The notes beneath the pieces are model-generated. The model was not told where the DNA came from, did no database searches, and was given only the letters and a program-made list of their open reading frames with translations. A program made the translations under genes and the position numbers. Of a stretch of DNA of 64,000 bases, positions 27,021-36,417 are shown piece by piece. Every line of letters starts with the position of its first letter. The stretch's first letter is position 1. The DNA is from Anabaena subtropica FACHB-260. GTDB lineage: Bacteria; Cyanobacteriota; Cyanobacteriia; Cyanobacteriales; Nostocaceae. Where the stretch lies: contig NZ_JACJRF010000008.1 in assembly GCF_014697105.1 (NCBI RefSeq), positions 1 to 64,000 on the forward strand, read 5' to 3'.

Positions 27021-27686
27021 TCATTCATCATCATCAAACCCCCAATCATCGTCATCATCATTGGCTACATTGTTAGTTGGTGGCTGATATGGGGGGATGA
27101 TGACTCGGTAATCAGCATCGTAAACAGATTCAGACTTGCCGGCTGCGGTGTTTTTCGGTTCTCGGTAACTGTAGGAATATGTAGAACCAGACTGAGAACT
27201 GCTTTTGGGTTGTTGTGGGCGTTCGTAAGTAGAAGAATCTGGAAATGACTCATCCTGTGATTTGGGAGTTGGTGCTTTCTGTGACTCCTCTTCTACATCC
27301 CAATCATCATCTGCACTATTCGTTTCCCAATCATCAAACTCATCACTCGAAGCGTCGTTGGCTTTACTCGCTGGTGCTTGGCTGGATGGGGGGGGTGTAT
27401 ATTCTTCTTGGCGATTCGCTCTACTACGCCTAGAAGTGGTGGTTGATTTGGGTGGGGCTTGACGTGGTTGACCCCCAAAATAATTGGATAATTTAAACAA
27501 GCTAGTTATTAGTAAAGATGTGCCAGCACCAGCAGCAGTACTAAACAGTATCCACAGTGCCAATGGTAATGGTAGGCTTCGCATACCCAAAAATACCAGC
27601 GATAAAACTGGCGACCAATTTTGAACTAACAATAGTGTTAGTCCACCTAGTACTGTTACTAATAAAGTTAAGCGAATTACAGCCAT
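27021..27686 (-). CDS. LapA-like membrane protein with an acidic, low-complexity tail
   Basis: A 221-residue protein. Two hydrophobic segments (about 5-22 and 38-62) match the LapA/DUF1049 type of membrane anchor. Residues 75-221 are low complexity, rich in Ser, Pro, Gln, Asp and Glu, with repeated (D)DDW motifs and a final DDDDDWGFDDDE. The tail should be disordered and may bind cations or a basic partner. Function unknown. Confidence 0.65.
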   Translation of the reverse strand: MAVIRLTLLVTVLGGLTLLLVQNWSPVLSLVFLGMRSLPLPLALWILFSTAAGAGTSLLITSLFKLSNYFGGQPRQAPPKSTTTSRRSRANRQEEYTPPPSSQAPASKANDASSDEFDDWETNSADDDWDVEEESQKAPTPKSQDESFPDSSTYERPQQPKSSSQSGSTYSYSYREPKNTAAGKSESVYDADYRVIIPPYQPPTNNVANDDDDDWGFDDDE

Positions 27687-27708
27687 AAAAATAATTAGTA
27701 ATACCCTA

Positions 27709-27922
27709 CGGGTTCGCGTAGCGTTTCGTAGAAAAGCAAGCTACGTAATTCGTCGTAATTCGTAATTTTTACTCTTAACCCCATAATAAGGCTTGGGTAA
27801 ACCGCAAATGCTTTATTTGTGATAGCTTGTAGGCTAACGCCAACGTAGGAAAGGCTAATGCTCACGTAATTCGTAATTTTTACCCTTAACCCAATCATAA
27901 TACTTGGGTAAACCGCAAATGC
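27709..27922. repeat. Two direct repeats embedded in GCAAGCTACG-type elements
   Basis: 27756-27811 and about 27863-27922 share CGTAATTCGTAATTTTTAC and, after a few differences, CTTGGGTAAACCGCAAATGC. Between and before them lie copies of the CGTAGCGTTTCGTAGAAAAGCAAGCTACG palindrome-like element. The whole spacer between the LapA-like gene and ubiX looks built from repeats. Confidence 0.6.
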
Positions 27923-28036
27923 CGTCTAGAAAGTACGGAGTAGACAAAGAAACCGTTGGTCTTGTTGGTCGTGCGTTTTTTCTGTGATTAGCTGTTTTGC
28001 TCTTACATCCACCACTTTCAGGGAATAAGACCTAAA

Positions 28037-28074
28037 TTAATTACGAATTACAAATTACGAATTACGAATTACGC
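28037..28074. repeat. Tandem ATTACGAA repeat
   Basis: Four to five units of AATTACGA/AATTACAA end at the 3' end of ubiX, so the last ubiX codons lie in repeat sequence. Confidence 0.55.
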
Positions 28075-28691
28075 TTACCTCCTTCCCATCGTTTTAAAGG
28101 TACGCAATCAATATCAAGTTGATCTAAAGTACGAGCAACAACAAAATCAACTAAGTCCTCAATAGTTTGCGGGTTGTGATACCAAGCAGGAATGGCGGGG
28201 ACAATTCGGACACCAGTTTCCGCCAAGGTGGTTAAGTTTCGCAGGTGAATCAAACTGAACGGAGTTTCTCTAGGAACGATAACTAGCTTACGTCCTTCTT
28301 TAAGATGGACATCAGCAGCCCGTTCTAATAAGTCGGAACTCAAGCCACCTGCTAGCTTGGCTACTGTACTCATACTACAGGGAATCACAATCATTCCCAA
28401 GGTACGAAAGGAGCCACTGGCAATATTGGCTCCTACATCACTCCAAGGATGGCAACGCAGTTTACCAGAGAGAGCAACCCCGGCTTGTTCTCGCCAGAAT
28501 TGCTCTTGTTGATTTGGTTCTGACGGCATCCGAGTTTCCTGTTCTGCTTGCCAAACTATGTAAGTTGATTTAGAGGCAACTAATTCAATTTCGTAGTCAG
28601 CTGCTAACAGATATTTCAGGGCGCGGACGGCGTAAATCAGTCCAGATGCTCCTGATACGCCGATAATCAAGGGTTTGTTATGTTGTGACAC
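28062..28691 (-). CDS. ubiX: UbiX family flavin prenyltransferase
   Basis: A 209-residue protein that attaches dimethylallyl phosphate to FMN, giving the prenylated flavin used by UbiD decarboxylases. Family marks are GVSGASGLIYAVRAL near the N-terminus, CSMSTVAKLAGG in the flavin site and PRETPFSLIHLRNL. The gene lies 17 bases downstream of the RNase R gene on the same strand, so they are probably one transcript. The C-terminal end (GGKRNS) overlaps a short tandem repeat. Confidence 0.9.
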   Translation of the reverse strand: MSQHNKPLIIGVSGASGLIYAVRALKYLLAADYEIELVASKSTYIVWQAEQETRMPSEPNQQEQFWREQAGVALSGKLRCHPWSDVGANIASGSFRTLGMIVIPCSMSTVAKLAGGLSSDLLERAADVHLKEGRKLVIVPRETPFSLIHLRNLTTLAETGVRIVPAIPAWYHNPQTIEDLVDFVVARTLDQLDIDCVPLKRWEGGKRNS

Positions 28692-28708
28692 CAGATGCTT
28701 AACAAAAT

Positions 28709-31057
28709 TTATTCTTCATCAGCATAAGGGTCTAAATCATCAGATTCAAGGTGATTGGACAAATAGATATCGGAAATGTCACCATTGTCACTACCCACAC
28801 CTAAATTTTTGACTAAGCCATCACTACCAACTGTAACTAAATCGATTTGCTGACGATAGTAATCGACACTCTTGACTTGTACAGAGACGCGATCGCCTAA
28901 TCTATAAGAAGCCCGATTTTTTCTGCCAAATAGTGCCTGTTGTCTGGCGCGGTATTCATACCAGTCATCTTTAAGGGAACTGACGTGTACTAATCCTTCT
29001 ACCCGCAAAGGTACACCTGGATTAGTTGCAGCTTCTGCGGCTGGTACTTCAATTTCCACAAAGAAACCGTAGGACTGGACGCCAGTAATCACGCCTTGGA
29101 AGACTTGACCAATGCGCTGTTTCATCAGTTGGGCTTTTTGCAGTCCAGCTAAATCGGCTTCGGCTTCTTGGACTTCTTTTTCCCTGTCGTTGATTTGGAT
29201 AATCACCCTGGTCAAGTCGCTTTGCATTTCCTGCTGCAACTCTGGGGCTAACACGTTCCAGTTAATTTCGGTGTGGCTGGAGGAGTGGCGCAGGTTTACT
29301 CGTTCTTTGACTCTGGTGTTACGGCGATCGCGTCCGTGTTCTAGTAGCTGATAATACACTCTCTGCATCAGCAAATCTGGATAACGGCGTAGAGGTGCTG
29401 TGAAGTGAGTATATTGTGGTAGTGCTAAACCAAAGTGAGTCGCTTTGGTTGTGCTGTACACCGCAGGCTTGAGGGTATCTTGCAGGAGATAAGTGAGTAC
29501 CTGTTCTGATGGAGACTCGGCAAAAGCCCTAGTTAAATGTTGATAATCTAGGGGTTCAATATCTACATCTGGTTCTAATGCCAGTTCGACCCCCAAATTT
29601 ATCGCTAATTTCAGCATTTCTTGGACATCTTCCGAGTCTGGTGTACCTTGAGTCCGCCAGATGGCGGGGACACCTAAAGCACTCAAATGAGTAGCCACCA
29701 ATTCGTTAACTAATAACACCAATTCCGTCAGTAGCGATCGCACTGGGGAATCATTCACAAGTACAGCCCCTAAAACTCCTTCGTCATAGTAGGGGTTTTG
29801 ATTCGATGGTAGATTTAATTGCAAACTACCACGAGCAAGACGTGATTCTTTGATGGCTTGCCCAATAGTGGCTAAGTTTTCTAGTAGTTCTACTATCTGT
29901 GCTGATTCTTTTTTAGCTTCACCTTGGAGAATTGCTTCGGCTTGCTGCTTAGTGATAGTGGTGTCTACGTTAATTACACTAGGTTGGATTTCCCATTCCA
30001 AAACTTCTCCTGACTGGGGAGAAATCGTGATTAAAAAAGACACTGCCAAGCGATCGCTCCCGGTCACTAATGAGGCACGATCGGCTACAGTATCTGGTAA
30101 CATTGACAGTACCAAGTCTCCCAAATATACCGACCTACCCCGTTTGATTGCTTCCCTGTCTAGAGGTTCGTCTGGTTGCACATAGTGAGAAACATCGGCA
30201 ATGTGAAAACCTAATTGCCAATTACCAGCGATCGTTTTTTCTAAACTAATGGCATTTTCTACTACCTTAGTGTCACTATTGATGCCACTAATAGTAAAGG
30301 TAAATAGATTGCGTAAATCTAGTTTATTTTTTAGGTCTGCCTTGAGTAGCCTTTTGGGTAATTTAGCTGCTGCTTCTAATATTGAATCCGGGAAATTACG
30401 GGATAAATCATGTTTACAAGTTACTAAATCTATATCAGCCGCCGCTTCCGCATCACTGCCCAAGATTTGGACTACACGACCTACGGGGGGATATTGTGCT
30501 AAAGGATAACGTAGGACTTCGACATGAGCGAGGTGATCAAGTGCTTCCTCCAATTTCAGCTTGTTGGCTTGAATTTTCAGTTCAAACAGCAGTCGATCAT
30601 CCAAGGGGACAGCCCGAAAACCGCCTTCTACTTGCTTAATTCGTGCTAGTAAAGTGTGATTGGAACGTTCTAGAATTAATTTGACTTCTCCTTCAGGAGA
30701 ACGGCGACGACTACCTTCTTTGAGAACACGTACCAAAACGCGATCGCCATTCCAAGCATTACTAAGATGACTTTCACGGATATAAATATCCTCAGCCCCT
30801 TCTACATCTTGAATGGCAAAGCAAAAGCCCTTACTAGAACAACGTAGCTTTGCTTCAATTATCCCTTCTTCGGAGATGCGGCGATACTTCCCGCGTTCTT
30901 TCGCCAAAATCCCGATTTTCTCCAGCACTTCCAAAGCAATGTGGAGTTTTTGTAAACTGTCTTCATCCTCGCATCCTAGTTTCTTTTCTAAAACTTTGCG
31001 AGCCACCAATTTATCATCGGTGAAATTGGCAAGGAGTGTAGCGATTGAAAATTCCAT
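28709..31057 (-). CDS. rnr: Ribonuclease R/II family exoribonuclease
   Basis: A 782-residue 3'-5' exoribonuclease. The N-terminal part has cold-shock-like OB domains, the RNB catalytic domain includes FHIADVSHYVQPDEPLDREA (about 283-302) with the metal-binding aspartates, and an S1 domain is at about 660-740 (IGQVFQGVITGVQSYGFFVE). An acidic tail (NHLESDDLDPYADEE) ends the protein. It degrades mRNA and structured RNA. It is the first gene of the pair with ubiX. It could equally be called RNase II; the length fits the RNase R side. Confidence 0.92.
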   Translation of the reverse strand: MEFSIATLLANFTDDKLVARKVLEKKLGCEDEDSLQKLHIALEVLEKIGILAKERGKYRRISEEGIIEAKLRCSSKGFCFAIQDVEGAEDIYIRESHLSNAWNGDRVLVRVLKEGSRRRSPEGEVKLILERSNHTLLARIKQVEGGFRAVPLDDRLLFELKIQANKLKLEEALDHLAHVEVLRYPLAQYPPVGRVVQILGSDAEAAADIDLVTCKHDLSRNFPDSILEAAAKLPKRLLKADLKNKLDLRNLFTFTISGINSDTKVVENAISLEKTIAGNWQLGFHIADVSHYVQPDEPLDREAIKRGRSVYLGDLVLSMLPDTVADRASLVTGSDRLAVSFLITISPQSGEVLEWEIQPSVINVDTTITKQQAEAILQGEAKKESAQIVELLENLATIGQAIKESRLARGSLQLNLPSNQNPYYDEGVLGAVLVNDSPVRSLLTELVLLVNELVATHLSALGVPAIWRTQGTPDSEDVQEMLKLAINLGVELALEPDVDIEPLDYQHLTRAFAESPSEQVLTYLLQDTLKPAVYSTTKATHFGLALPQYTHFTAPLRRYPDLLMQRVYYQLLEHGRDRRNTRVKERVNLRHSSSHTEINWNVLAPELQQEMQSDLTRVIIQINDREKEVQEAEADLAGLQKAQLMKQRIGQVFQGVITGVQSYGFFVEIEVPAAEAATNPGVPLRVEGLVHVSSLKDDWYEYRARQQALFGRKNRASYRLGDRVSVQVKSVDYYRQQIDLVTVGSDGLVKNLGVGSDNGDISDIYLSNHLESDDLDPYADEE

Positions 31058-31967
31058 GCAGTGAACCGACCTTTGGTCAAAACATCATTTTTGCTTGAAT
31101 TTGGTTCTTTGCCGTATACCCTCACGGCTTACAGATACTAGCTGGAAACGAATTACCCTGAGGTTGGGTTCTCGAAGTTCCAACAAAGGAAGCTAACCCA
31201 ACCAAATGGTAAGTTGCTTCTTCGTCAGACACTCCGCGTAGATTGCTTCTTCGCAGGAGTAAACTTCTGAAGAACTTCTCACTGCACGACAAACTCAGAG
31301 TTAGCTTGTGCTTGGGTTCCTTCATCTAACCAAACTGAAAAAGTACGCCTGATTCATATTTTGCCCCATCAGGAATTACGCGACTGGTTTTGAGAGGCTG
31401 TTTTAGGATTTACTCTCCACGCTGACCAAAAGCGTTATTTGGGGGAAAATACAGGTGTTTGATTGTCTAGATGGAAGGTACTTTTACGCCATGATACTCT
31501 GATTTTTACTAAGAAAAACTGCTGAACCACCTAATTTGTCCTTATGTAGAATCGGTAACAATTAGGTAGCAGCTTAATAAGCAGTGAGGGCGAACCTTAT
31601 CTCCATTATTGTAGATTTAGAGCGCACTTCCAGAAAATAGTTCTGGATCTTGAATTGGGTAAATAGTATAGCATTAATAGGCAAGCCACCTAGAGTTAGT
31701 CAGCGAAGACTACCAATCGGCTCTACAAAAAGCTATTGTACTGACAACTGACAACTGACACGCGAGAGCGTAGTAAAGTTAAAATAAATCCACATAGCAA
31801 CTTTAGACTTAGACAAGGTTGGTAACACTTACCAATATTTTTCATCTACTAAAGCTTTGTTGACAACTTAGGTAGAAAGAAAAATCATCAGGGCGCAACA
31901 AGTTGCTGGGGTACACAGGTAGCATCAACCCCGTTATTCAAATAGATTAAGATTTGGTGGCAGTATT
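31058..31967. other. Long gap without a credible gene
   Basis: AT-rich, with scattered short repeats (GACAACTGACAACTGACACG at about 31740; CTTCTTCG-type sequence near 31215). A frame at 31122-31325 on the minus strand has no ribosome-binding site and an unprotein-like sequence; I do not call it. The promoters of the RNase R gene and of the next gene should lie here. Confidence 0.4.
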
Positions 31968-32798
31968 ATGTTGGCTCAATTCCAGAGCTTGTATCCCAAC
32001 GGCAATCTGATTTCTGAATTAGTACAAATTTTTCAGGGAAAATACATCGTTCGGGCAAGCGTTCAAATTGAAGGTGTAACTCGCGCAACTGGTATGGCAG
32101 CAGCAGAAACTGTGGAAGCCGCCGAAGACCAAGCTAGAACAAGAGCGCTGACGGTTTTGGGGATCACAGATGCGCCACAGGCATCAGTAGCACCTTCCGC
32201 AAAACTAACGTCTCAGCGACAGATTAATCCTACCTCTAGTGAGCCTACTTATACCTCAGTTAAAAATGAGGATTTTGGCAGCAATAATTGGTCAATCACC
32301 AGTGAAACTGATGAAAGCAAAGATGTGCTGAATCGCTTCTCGCCTAAAACTGAAGCACCCAGTAGTAGTAAAATCGATACCCAAAGCCAAGATTTCCATC
32401 AAATTTTCCCCAGTACTAGCTACCATGAGTCAGAATTTGATCTGCCAAGTGAAGACTCTCCCCTGTTGTCACCAAAACAGCCAGACAGTCCTAGCATATC
32501 GGAAGTAGCTAATAGTAATGTCACTCCATTTGCCCCCCGCAGCTATAGTCCCCAAGAGAACGTAACCAATATATCAAACACGGGGAAGAAAAAGAAAAAA
32601 GCCGAGCCGGTAGATTTATCAGATGTGATTGCTAAAACTGATGTCGAATTGCAGCGCTTAGGTTGGACACCAGAACAAGGAAGAGAATATTTAATAAAAA
32701 CCTACGGTAAGCGGGGACGTACTTTATTAACAGAAGATGAATTACACAGTTTCCTCAAACATCTAGAATCTCAGCCAGACCCAATTGCAGGGTTTTAA
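31968..32798 (+). CDS. Two-module protein of unknown function (possible nucleic-acid-binding)
   Basis: A 276-residue protein. Residues 1-70 form a compact domain (GKYIVRASVQIEGVTRATGM, then a helix AEDQARTRALTVLGI) that resembles the strand-strand-helix pattern of Rad52-like or dsRNA-binding folds. The middle, about 70-210, is Ser/Pro-rich and probably disordered. The end, about 218-270, has GWTPEQGREYLIKTYGKRG and LLTEDELHSFLKHLES, a pattern I associate with cyanobacterial recombination-type proteins. The function call is inference only; the two conserved ends around a variable linker are what can be seen. Confidence 0.6.
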   Translation: MLAQFQSLYPNGNLISELVQIFQGKYIVRASVQIEGVTRATGMAAAETVEAAEDQARTRALTVLGITDAPQASVAPSAKLTSQRQINPTSSEPTYTSVKNEDFGSNNWSITSETDESKDVLNRFSPKTEAPSSSKIDTQSQDFHQIFPSTSYHESEFDLPSEDSPLLSPKQPDSPSISEVANSNVTPFAPRSYSPQENVTNISNTGKKKKKAEPVDLSDVIAKTDVELQRLGWTPEQGREYLIKTYGKRGRTLLTEDELHSFLKHLESQPDPIAGF

Positions 32799-32799
32799 T

Positions 32800-32875
32800 T
32801 AGTCAATAGTCCACAGTCAATAGTTACTAATGACCAATGACTACTGACTATTGACTAAATAACTACTGACTAACC
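32800..32875. repeat. CAATAGT/GACTATT tandem repeat between convergent genes
   Basis: Heptamer-like units (GTCAATAG, GACTATTG, AATGACTA) fill the whole space between the 31968-32798 gene and clpP. On the minus strand the repeat supplies the last ClpP codons (VSQ) and the stop codon. Confidence 0.6.
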
Positions 32876-33477
32876 ATTGCCACCGGACGACTACCAGCAG
32901 CATGACGGTCAATCACTTGGTCAATTAAGCCGTAATCTTTGGCTTCATCTGGAGACATGAAGAAGTCACGCTCAGTATCTTCGGCAATACGGTCAAGAGG
33001 TTGACCGGTGTGTTCGGCTAAGTAATCATTTAACCGCCGCTTGTGATAGAGAATTTCCCGCGCCTGAATTTCAATATCAGTAGCTTGACCTTGAGCGCCG
33101 CCGAGAGGTTGGTGAATCATAATCCGCGAATGGGGTAAACTCATTCGCTTGCCTTTAGCACCAGCACTGAGGAGAAAAGCACCCATACTTGCCGCCAATC
33201 CTGTACAAATGGTACAAACATCAGGGCGAATGTGTTTCATGGTATCAAAAATTCCCATACCAGCAGTTACTGAACCACCAGGAGAATTTATATACAAATA
33301 AATATCTTTCTCTGGGTCTTCTGCATCAAGAAACAGTAACTGAGCAACAATTAAGTTAGCTAAATTGCTGTCAACTTGTTGACCCAAAAAGATAATCCGC
33401 TCACGTAACAGCCGTGAGTAAATATCAAAAGCGCGTTCGCCTCGACCCGATTGTTCAATGACGATAGGAATAGTCAT
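32863..33477 (-). CDS. clpP: ATP-dependent Clp protease proteolytic subunit
   Basis: A 204-residue ClpP with a complete catalytic triad: Ser97 (GLAASMGAF), His122 ([10 protein letters not shown]) and Asp171. It forms the tetradecameric barrel that degrades proteins fed by ClpA/C/X-type ATPases. Cyanobacteria carry several clpP genes; this one has the active-site serine, unlike ClpR. It stands alone. The last residues come from a tandem repeat, so the C-terminus may differ from relatives. Confidence 0.95.
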   Translation of the reverse strand: MTIPIVIEQSGRGERAFDIYSRLLRERIIFLGQQVDSNLANLIVAQLLFLDAEDPEKDIYLYINSPGGSVTAGMGIFDTMKHIRPDVCTICTGLAASMGAFLLSAGAKGKRMSLPHSRIMIHQPLGGAQGQATDIEIQAREILYHKRRLNDYLAEHTGQPLDRIAEDTERDFFMSPDEAKDYGLIDQVIDRHAAGSRPVAMVSQ

Positions 33478-33933
33478 GCAGCGTGCTTGTAGCTAATTTA
33501 CATTCATTTTATCAATAGGGGATTGGGGATTGGGGAATTTTAGATTTGAGATTTTGTGTTCTCTTCGTTCTCGTAGCGTGTCTATGTGCTACCCAAAAGC
33601 CTTGGTAGAGATGTAGCAATCCTACGTCTCTAATGCCCCCATCTCACCAATTAACCTAAATTGGACTTAATTTCTTCTATGCTTTGGTGGATGTAATTAA
33701 TCCTTCAGGCACTTTTGATAGTGAGATGCGTCTAAAGAAATGACTAGTTTAGTCGGAAAAGTAAAAGTTTTACTGACTAAATCAGTCTTACATCCTCAAT
33801 ATTCAAAATTTCTTTAGCTTTTTTATAAGCCAAGATACTGGATATTTACCGCAAATCCGGTAAACCAATATAAAAGGATGTAGTTAGACTAACCAAACTT
33901 ACTAGCAATGCTATCAACTGAGGGAGACCTGCC
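33478..33933. other. Gap upstream of clpP and of a small gene
   Basis: GGGGATTGGGGATTGGGG-like sequence near 33520 and AT-rich sequence; no further feature seen. Confidence 0.35.
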
Positions 33934-34086
33934 ATGCCAGAAAAACTTGTGCAAGCCGCCATCATCACTTTCTTGCTCCATTTGATAGCAGGAATTAACC
34001 CAACGACTAGAATTCAAACTAGGGTAGTTTCACCCACCCCAGAAACACCAGCATCACTTGTCAGCTTTTTACGTTCCCTACAGTAA
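33934..34086 (+). CDS. Small protein, function unknown
   Basis: A 50-residue frame starting MPEKLVQAAIITFLLHLIAG, with one hydrophobic segment (about 6-20) and a Pro/Thr/Ser tail ending FLRSLQ. A ribosome-binding site GAGGGAGA lies seven bases before the ATG. It is in none of the larger genes and is 121 bases before the DUF255 gene. I take it as a real small membrane-associated protein. Confidence 0.6.
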   Translation: MPEKLVQAAIITFLLHLIAGINPTTRIQTRVVSPTPETPASLVSFLRSLQ

Positions 34087-34207
34087 ATAGGGAGTGGGGA
34101 GTAGAAGAAGAAATTTTTACTCAGCACGCTGCTCAACTTCCTGCTACCGCTAACAGCACTCATTCAAGCTAGACTGGGCAAAGAAGGCAACTACCATCAT
34201 CTGTATT

Positions 34208-36265
34208 ATGACTAATCGCCTTGCCCAAACCAAGAGTCTCTACCTCCGCAAACACGCCGAAAACCCTATTGATTGGTGGCCTTGGTGTGATGCAGCTCTT
34301 GCTACTGCCAAAACCCAAGATAAACCGATTTTTCTGTCGATTGGTTACTCCAGTTGCCACTGGTGTACTGTCATGGAAGGTGAGGCTTTTTCTAGCCAAG
34401 CTGTAGCCAACTACATGAACGCCAATTTTTTGCCTATCAAAGTAGATAGGGAAGAAAGACCAGATATTGACAGCATTTATATGCAGGCTTTGCAGATGAT
34501 GAGTGGTCAAGGAGGTTGGCCTTTAAATGTCTTTCTTTCACCAGAGGATTTAGTCCCATTTTATGCTGGCACTTATTTTCCTTTGGAACCAAAGTATAAT
34601 CGTCCGGGATTTTTGCAAATCCTGCAAGCACTACGCCGTTACTACGATACAGAAAAAGAGGATTTGCGCCAACGGAAAGCCTTGATTGTTGAGTCACTCC
34701 TTACCTCTGCGGTTTTAAAAGGGGACGCTAGTCAAGAAGCTGAAGAAAATGAATTGCTGCGTCAGGGCTGGGAAACTAACACGGGGGTAATTAGTGCCAA
34801 CCAATACGGTAACAGCTTTCCGATGATCCCCTATGCTGAATTAGCTCTACGGGGAACTAGATTTAATTTTGCATCTCGATACGATGGCAAACAAGTTTCT
34901 ACTCAACGGGGGCTAGATTTAGGGCTGGGGGGAATTTATGACCATGTGGCCGGAGGATTTCATCGGTACACTGTTGACCCTACTTGGACGGTTCCTCACT
35001 TTGAAAAGATGCTCTATGACAATGGTCAAATTGTCGAGTATCTAGCAAATTTATGGAGTGCAGGAGTCCAAGAGCCAGCGTTTAAAAGGGCTGTGGCTGG
35101 TACTATTGAATGGCTGCAACGAGAAATGGCTGCACCGGCAGGTTATTTTTACGCTGCTCAAGATGCTGATAGTTTTACAACTCCCACGGATGTAGAACCA
35201 GAGGAAGGTGCTTTTTATGTTTGGAGTTACGCCGAACTAGAACAACTGTTAACGTCATTAGAACTCACAGAATTACAACAGCAATTTACAGTCACTCCTA
35301 ATGGTAACTTTGAAGGCAAGAATGTACTGCAACGACGACATCCAGGGGAACTGAGCGCAACTTTAGAAACTGCATTAGGAAAATTGTTTGCTGCTCGTTA
35401 TGGTACTACGGCTAATGCACTAGAAACTTTTCCCCCAGCACAGGATAACCAAGAGGCAAAAACTGTTAACTGGCCTGGACGTATTCCATCTGTGACCGAT
35501 ACGAAGATGATTGTGGCTTGGAATAGTTTGATGATTTCTGGGTTAGCAAGGGCGGGTGGGGTATTTCAAGAATCTTTGTATTTGGAAATAGCAACCAAGG
35601 CAGCGAATTTTATTTTAGAGCATCAGTTTATCGATGGACGTTTCCATAGACTCAACTATCAAGGTCAAGCAGCTGTGTTGGCTCAATCTGAAGATTATGC
35701 TTTATTTATTAAAGCATTGCTAGATTTACACGCGGCTAAACCTGAGAATCGATTCTGGTTAGAAAAAGCGATCGCACTCCAACAACAATTCGATGAGTTT
35801 CTCTGGAGTGTGGAGCTTGGTGGTTACTTTAATACAGCTAGTGATGCTAGTCAAGATTTAATTGTGCGCGAACGCAGCTATGCGGATAATGCTACACCAT
35901 CGGCTAACGGTGTGGCGATCGCTAACCTTGTCCGTCTCTCTCTACTCACGGATGATTTACATTATCTCGATTTAGCCGAGCAAGGGTTAAAAGCTTTTAA
36001 AAGTGTCATGTCTAGCACTCCTCAAGCTTGTCCTAGTCTGTTTACAGCTTTAGATTGGTATCGTAACTCTACTTTGATCCGCAGCACTCATGAGCAAATT
36101 AACTCTCTCATTTCTAGATATTTACCTACGGTTGCATTTGCTGTAGTGTCTAATTTACCTGAAAATAGTGTTGGGTTAGTTTGCCAAGGTTTAAAGTGTC
36201 TTCCATCAGCTTCTAGTGTTGAGCAGTTGTTACAGCAAGTGCAACAGAGTCAGACTAGGGCGTGA
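34208..36265 (+). CDS. DUF255/YyaL family protein with thioredoxin-like domain
   Basis: A 685-residue protein of the YyaL/SPATA20 type. Residues 1-170 are a thioredoxin-like DUF255 domain with the CxxC motif in SSCHWCTVMEGE (about 48-59) and the marks NPIDWWPW and VDREERPDID. The remainder is a glycosidase-like (alpha/alpha)6 domain. The family is widespread; its role is unknown (redox or carbohydrate-related). The gene is followed, on the other strand, by the M16 peptidases. Confidence 0.88.
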   Translation: MTNRLAQTKSLYLRKHAENPIDWWPWCDAALATAKTQDKPIFLSIGYSSCHWCTVMEGEAFSSQAVANYMNANFLPIKVDREERPDIDSIYMQALQMMSGQGGWPLNVFLSPEDLVPFYAGTYFPLEPKYNRPGFLQILQALRRYYDTEKEDLRQRKALIVESLLTSAVLKGDASQEAEENELLRQGWETNTGVISANQYGNSFPMIPYAELALRGTRFNFASRYDGKQVSTQRGLDLGLGGIYDHVAGGFHRYTVDPTWTVPHFEKMLYDNGQIVEYLANLWSAGVQEPAFKRAVAGTIEWLQREMAAPAGYFYAAQDADSFTTPTDVEPEEGAFYVWSYAELEQLLTSLELTELQQQFTVTPNGNFEGKNVLQRRHPGELSATLETALGKLFAARYGTTANALETFPPAQDNQEAKTVNWPGRIPSVTDTKMIVAWNSLMISGLARAGGVFQESLYLEIATKAANFILEHQFIDGRFHRLNYQGQAAVLAQSEDYALFIKALLDLHAAKPENRFWLEKAIALQQQFDEFLWSVELGGYFNTASDASQDLIVRERSYADNATPSANGVAIANLVRLSLLTDDLHYLDLAEQGLKAFKSVMSSTPQACPSLFTALDWYRNSTLIRSTHEQINSLISRYLPTVAFAVVSNLPENSVGLVCQGLKCLPSASSVEQLLQQVQQSQTRA

Positions 36266-36417
36266 GTCAAACAATTTGGGATTTTAGATTTGCTTTAGCG
36301 TAGCAGCCAGATTTTCATATACTGGTTTGAGATGAGGACGAATTAGATTGAGAATTGGGCGATCGCATTCTGTGAAATTGCGGCTATATCGGCTGATTGA
36401 TCAAACTATAGCGACAT

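Noticed and set aside
27695-27898. 67-residue frame on the minus strand made of repeats
   Set aside because: It consists only of the two direct repeats and GCAAGCTACG elements, giving a repeated peptide; no start signal.
31122-31325. 67-residue frame on the minus strand in the gap after the RNase R gene
   Set aside because: No ribosome-binding site, Ser/Arg-rich composition without conserved motif, and it covers repeat-like sequence.
36280-36405. Open frame on the minus strand just after the non-catalytic M16 gene
   Set aside because: Protein-like ending but no start and a HIP1 octamer inside; too weak to call a gene or remnant.
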